Source of the DNA: Candidatus Hydrogenedentota bacterium
Lineage (GTDB): Bacteria > Hydrogenedentota > Hydrogenedentia > Hydrogenedentales > SLHB01
Reading direction: 5' to 3'
Length of the DNA stretch: 9,407 bases
Assembly: GCA_003557825.1 (NCBI GenBank)
Contig: PWNM01000423.1
Span: forward strand, 1 to 9,407
A model generated the notes under the pieces. That model saw nothing but the letters and a program-made list of their open reading frames with translations. It was not told the origin of the DNA and ran no database searches. This document shows positions 6,581-9,407 of the stretch, in pieces; the stretch's first letter is position 1, and the number at the start of each line of letters is the position of its first letter. The position numbers and the translations under genes were made by a program.

Positions 6581-8371
6581 ATGATCAAGGTATGGGTAGT
6601 TCTTGGATTGATGTTCGCCGCATCGTTGGGAGCGCAGGCGCTAACGGGGTATGGGGATTCACCCGTCGGGGTGTTGGACACGGTGGAGCCCGAGTTTTAC
6701 GACCTCGATGTTGTGCCTGGGCAGGCCACGGTAGGCGATACAGTAACCCTGACGTTCCGCGTAACCAAACCGCTTGATGCCCCGCCCGGTGTGCTGATAA
6801 ACGGGCAGTCAGCCGAGCTGGTCGAGGTGACCAACGATACCGACTATACCTACGCATTCGTGGTGGACGATTCGGGTCCCTTTGGCGTGGCCCAGATTCA
6901 GGTGCTCGGCAACGACGTACTGGGCAATGCTGGGGCGCTTACCGAAGCATCCCTGCTCGACATTGCCGAACCGATAAGCGCCATGCCGGTAACGGCCTGG
7001 CCGTGGACAGTGGTATTGCTGGTGCTGGCGGCGGCAGTCGTTATCCTGCGGCGGCATCGTCGCGGGGCGATGCCGTTGCTGATGGTGTTGGCCCTTTGTG
7101 GCGCTTTTTCCGCGGGCGCCGAAGCCCCCTCGGTCACCAACGTGCAGTTTACGCAACAGCCCGACGGCGCGGGGGGTACTCAAGTGTTTATTACCTACGA
7201 CCTCGATGCGCCCAGAGCGCCGTGCGACATTACGGTAGCGCTCTCGAAAGACGGCGGAGCGGACGGCTTCCCCCATCCCATCACCAGCGTTACGGGTGAC
7301 CTTGCCCGGGTGACCACGGGCGAAGGCAAGCAAATCGTGTGGGATGTTGCGGCGGATTATCCCGGCGAGTATATCGAAGAGGCACAGATTCGGGTCACGG
7401 CCGAAGAGGGGGCGTTCCTGCTTACCTATACGGCCGGGGAGAATGGTTCCATTGACGGGGAGAGCTCGCAATGGGTGGCCTTTGGAGACGACGGTTCCCC
7501 GGTGGAAGCGATCCCGGACCCGGGATACCAGTTCGTCCGATGGTCCGATGATTCGCTCGATAACCCGCGTACGGACACGAATGTGACGGAGGACATCGCC
7601 GTCGAGGCGGGGTTTACCATTAGTGAGGAAACAACGATTCTGCTTCCCGATGAGGTCCCATTGGAACTGGTGCGCATAGCAGCGGGGTCGTTCATAATGG
7701 GGAGTTCGGAGGACGAACCGGGTCGAGCCGACAACGAAGGTCCGCAGCATGAAGTGACCATCGCCTCGGACTTCTGGATGGCGAAGTACGCGGTGACGAA
7801 ACAGCAATGGACAGCGGTGATGGATACGGAGCCGTGGGGCGGTCGGGATCATGTGCTCGATGAACCGGATAGCCCGGCGGTGTACGTGACATGGGAAGAT
7901 GCGCAGGCCTTTATCGCGGCGCTCAACGAGCACCTGGATGCCACAGACCAAGGCGGGGCACATCTGCGGCTGCCCAGCGAGGCGGAATGGGAATATGCCG
8001 CCCGGGCCGGCGCCACCACCCGCTTCTATTGGGGAGAGGATCCCGACTACGCCATGATCGACGAACATGCCTGGTACAACGAGCACCAGGAAGGTTCTTA
8101 CGCCCACGTGGTGGGGCAGAACCTGCCCAATGCGTGGGGATTGTACGACATGAGCGGCAACGTGTGGGAATGGTGCGAGGACGATTACCACAGCAGCTAC
8201 GACGGCGCACCCGGCGATGGCAGCGCCTGGGTCGACTCGCCGCGGGGCTCGCGCCGGGTCCTGCGCGGGGGCAGCTGGAGCACCTCGGCCTCCAACTGTC
8301 GGTCCGCCTCCCGGAACCATAGCACGCCCTCGTTGGGGTATGCGCATTACGGTTTCCGTCTTGCCCGATGA
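6581..8371 (+). CDS. Exported/membrane SUMF1 (FGE-sulfatase-like) domain protein with an internal membrane hairpin and InlB-like repeat
   Basis: A 596-residue protein. Residues 1-20 are a signal peptide (MIKVWVVLGLMFAASLGAQA). Residues about 25-130 are Ig-like. M135 begins MPVTAWP, followed by a hydrophobic helix (about 142-156), the basic cluster RRHRRG (157-162), then MPLLMVLALCGAFSAGAEA (164-182), which looks like a second signal peptide. Residues 183-277 are a second Ig/fibronectin-like region. Residues about 279-347 match a divergent InlB B-repeat (YTAGENGSI, GYQFVRWSD). Residues about 360-596 are a SUMF1 domain, with LRLPSEAEWEYAARAG, NAWGLYDMSGNVWEWCED, RVLRGGSW and a GFRLAR end. Of the two catalytic cysteines of true formylglycine-generating enzymes, the second position is Cys (C573) but the first is Thr (T568), so sulfatase activation is unlikely. 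The probable topology is both Ig regions and the SUMF1 domain outside the membrane, with a short arginine-rich loop inside. The role is unknown; binding or scaffolding is a guess. Confidence 0.87.
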   Translation: MIKVWVVLGLMFAASLGAQALTGYGDSPVGVLDTVEPEFYDLDVVPGQATVGDTVTLTFRVTKPLDAPPGVLINGQSAELVEVTNDTDYTYAFVVDDSGPFGVAQIQVLGNDVLGNAGALTEASLLDIAEPISAMPVTAWPWTVVLLVLAAAVVILRRHRRGAMPLLMVLALCGAFSAGAEAPSVTNVQFTQQPDGAGGTQVFITYDLDAPRAPCDITVALSKDGGADGFPHPITSVTGDLARVTTGEGKQIVWDVAADYPGEYIEEAQIRVTAEEGAFLLTYTAGENGSIDGESSQWVAFGDDGSPVEAIPDPGYQFVRWSDDSLDNPRTDTNVTEDIAVEAGFTISEETTILLPDEVPLELVRIAAGSFIMGSSEDEPGRADNEGPQHEVTIASDFWMAKYAVTKQQWTAVMDTEPWGGRDHVLDEPDSPAVYVTWEDAQAFIAALNEHLDATDQGGAHLRLPSEAEWEYAARAGATTRFYWGEDPDYAMIDEHAWYNEHQEGSYAHVVGQNLPNAWGLYDMSGNVWEWCEDDYHSSYDGAPGDGSAWVDSPRGSRRVLRGGSWSTSASNCRSASRNHSTPSLGYAHYGFRLAR

Positions 8372-8415
8372 TTACTGTTACGTGACTTTTTACGATTAGT
8401 TCGCCCGGCTTATCT

Positions 8416-8465
8416 TGCCCTGCGCCCCATCTTCATGTAGGATGCGTGCGCAGGGCATTCGTTTT
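8416..8465 (+). terminator. Intrinsic terminator after the SUMF1-domain gene
   Basis: A perfect ten-base stem TGCCCTGCGC (8416-8425) / GCGCAGGGCA (8448-8457) encloses a 22-base loop with a smaller inner stem (CATC at 8428-8431, GATG at 8441-8444). A T-rich tail ending in TTTTT (8458-8465) follows. It lies 44 bases after the stop codon and should separate the SUMF1 gene from the oxidoreductase gene. Confidence 0.8.
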
Positions 8466-8530
8466 TGCGGCCTGCTTATCGGATACTGGGGAACGGCGCG
8501 CGTAGCAACCAAGCTCCTTCGACGGGTAAC

Positions 8531-8536
8531 AGGAGG
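8531..8536 (+). promoter_or_regulatory. Ribosome binding site of the oxidoreductase gene
   Basis: A consensus AGGAGG lies eight bases before the ATG at 8545 and supports that start. I saw no convincing promoter between the preceding terminator (ending 8465) and this site. Confidence 0.8.
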
Positions 8537-8544
8537 CGGGGACG

Positions 8545-9407
8545 ATGGGCATAGGATTTCACGGACGGCTGACTGAGGAGCGGCAGATTCGTGCGGGGTT
8601 TATCGGATGCGGATCCCATTCGTTTCGGAACCTCTATCCCACGCTTCAATTTGCGCCGGTTGACCTGATCGCGGTGTGCGACCTTGACCGCGACCGGGCC
8701 GAGGCATTCGCGAAGCAGTTCGGCGCGTCTGCCGCCTACGACGATTACCGGGCGATGCTTGATTCGGAAACCCTGGATTCGGTGTTTATCTGCACGGGGT
8801 ACGATGCCGTAGGACGGCCGCTCTATCCCGGCTTGGCTCAGGAATGCCTTGAGGCAGGGCGTCATGTGTGGATGGAGAAGCCTCCGGCAGCGACCAGCGC
8901 CGAGATCGAGGCGTTGCAGCAGACCGCCCGCGCTGCCAATCGTCATGTCCTGGTGGGACTCAAGAAGATGTTTTTTCCTGCCAACGAAAAAGCCCATGAG
9001 CTGATGTCTACCGAGTCCTTCGGCACGCCTCACCTGGTCATGTTGCAATACCCCCAATATGTGCCCACAGTGGACGAATTCGACGAGTATCATAAAGGGC
9101 GGCTCACCCCCAGCGTGACTGGGTTCCTGGATCACCTGTGCCATCCCGCGTCGCTGCTGATCTATCTCCTCGGCATGCCCGATACGTTGCATTATGCGCG
9201 AAGCGCCTGTGGAGGCGGCCTGGCCACCTTTGGCTATGCCTCGGGCGCGGTGGCGTCGATTGTGCTCACGACCGGGGCGTCGCTGGCCAACGGCATGGAG
9301 CGGACACTCATCGTGTCGGATCGGGGGCAGCATATCACGGTGGACAACAACATTCGCGTGACGCTCCATCGCATGCCGCCCGTGGGCTACGGCGATCAAC
9401 CCAATTA
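8545..9407 (+). CDS. Gfo/Idh/MocA-family NAD(P)-dependent oxidoreductase, cut by window end
   Basis: The frame is open from the ATG at 8545 to the right edge (287 complete codons, no stop), so the C-terminus is missing. Residues about 15-125 form the Rossmann domain: the dinucleotide-binding turn GFIGCGSHS (18-26), VDLIAVCDLDRDRAEAFA with the acidic end of strand two, and the EKP signature at 111-113, in which K112 is the expected catalytic and cofactor-contacting lysine. The second domain carries D196-H-L-C-H200, which matches the DxxxH catalytic pair of inositol-dehydrogenase-type members. No signal peptide is visible, so it should be cytoplasmic. The family oxidises or reduces sugars, inositols and their derivatives. 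The substrate cannot be told from sequence; a link to sugars released by the GH78 enzyme is inference from proximity. Confidence 0.9.
   Translation, partial: MGIGFHGRLTEERQIRAGFIGCGSHSFRNLYPTLQFAPVDLIAVCDLDRDRAEAFAKQFGASAAYDDYRAMLDSETLDSVFICTGYDAVGRPLYPGLAQECLEAGRHVWMEKPPAATSAEIEALQQTARAANRHVLVGLKKMFFPANEKAHELMSTESFGTPHLVMLQYPQYVPTVDEFDEYHKGRLTPSVTGFLDHLCHPASLLIYLLGMPDTLHYARSACGGGLATFGYASGAVASIVLTTGASLANGMERTLIVSDRGQHITVDNNIRVTLHRMPPVGYGDQPN

Noticed and set aside
6809..8347. A 512-codon open frame on the minus strand opposite the SUMF1-domain gene
   Set aside because: Its translation is arginine/histidine-rich with no recognisable domain, and it lies entirely opposite a gene with clear SUMF1, InlB-like and signal-peptide features. 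Long antisense frames are common in G+C-rich coding DNA.
8372..8400. Imperfect palindrome GTTACGTGAC just after the SUMF1-gene stop codon
   Set aside because: It is short, has a mismatched pair, and lies upstream of a terminator rather than in a promoter, so chance is the better explanation.
8476..9399. A 307-codon open frame on the minus strand near the right edge
   Set aside because: It is antisense to the plus-strand Gfo/Idh/MocA gene, which has a consensus ribosome binding site, a Rossmann motif, EKP and DxxxH. The antisense product has no family features.

Overview
The window (about 60% G+C, tightly packed) comes from a bacterium with strong Shine-Dalgarno sequences, sigma70-type promoters and intrinsic terminators. 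It holds six protein genes: two on the minus strand (1-589, cut at the left edge, and 714-2408) and four on the plus strand (2552-3655, 3754-6396, 6581-8371 and 8545 to the right edge). I saw no RNA gene, CRISPR array, insertion sequence or attachment site. The family mix (GxGYxYP protein, secreted GH78, GntR/LacI hybrid regulator, SUMF1-domain protein with an InlB-like repeat, Gfo/Idh/MocA oxidoreductase) is typical of glycan-degrading bacteria of the PVC/FCB groups, such as Candidatus Hydrogenedentota, Lentisphaerota or Planctomycetota. That placement is inference from gene content.

Layout. At the left edge is the N-terminal part of a secreted protein of unknown function, with its own near-consensus promoter. 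Next is a secreted GxGYxYP-family putative glycoside hydrolase. A 143-base divergent intergenic region (2409-2551) follows, holding an 18-base near-perfect palindrome and an 11-base palindrome that overlaps the predicted -10 box of the regulator gene. To the right lie a transcriptional regulator (GntR-type DNA-binding domain fused to a LacI-type sugar sensor), a secreted GH78 alpha-L-rhamnosidase-like enzyme ending at a textbook terminator, a 596-residue SUMF1-domain protein with an odd two-segment membrane hairpin, a second terminator, and a Gfo/Idh/MocA oxidoreductase cut by the window end.

How the genes may work together. The regulator sits between the GxGYxYP gene (divergent) and the GH78 gene (same direction, 98 bases downstream). 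The simplest reading is a small, locally controlled locus for attack on a rhamnose-containing or related glycan: two exported enzymes, and possibly a cytoplasmic oxidoreductase acting on released sugar. There is no transporter, SusC/D pair or sulfatase in view. The most unusual item is the SUMF1-domain gene. Its N-terminal part ends in what looks like a C-terminal membrane anchor or sorting tail, followed at once by what looks like a second signal peptide, as if two secreted-protein genes had fused in frame.
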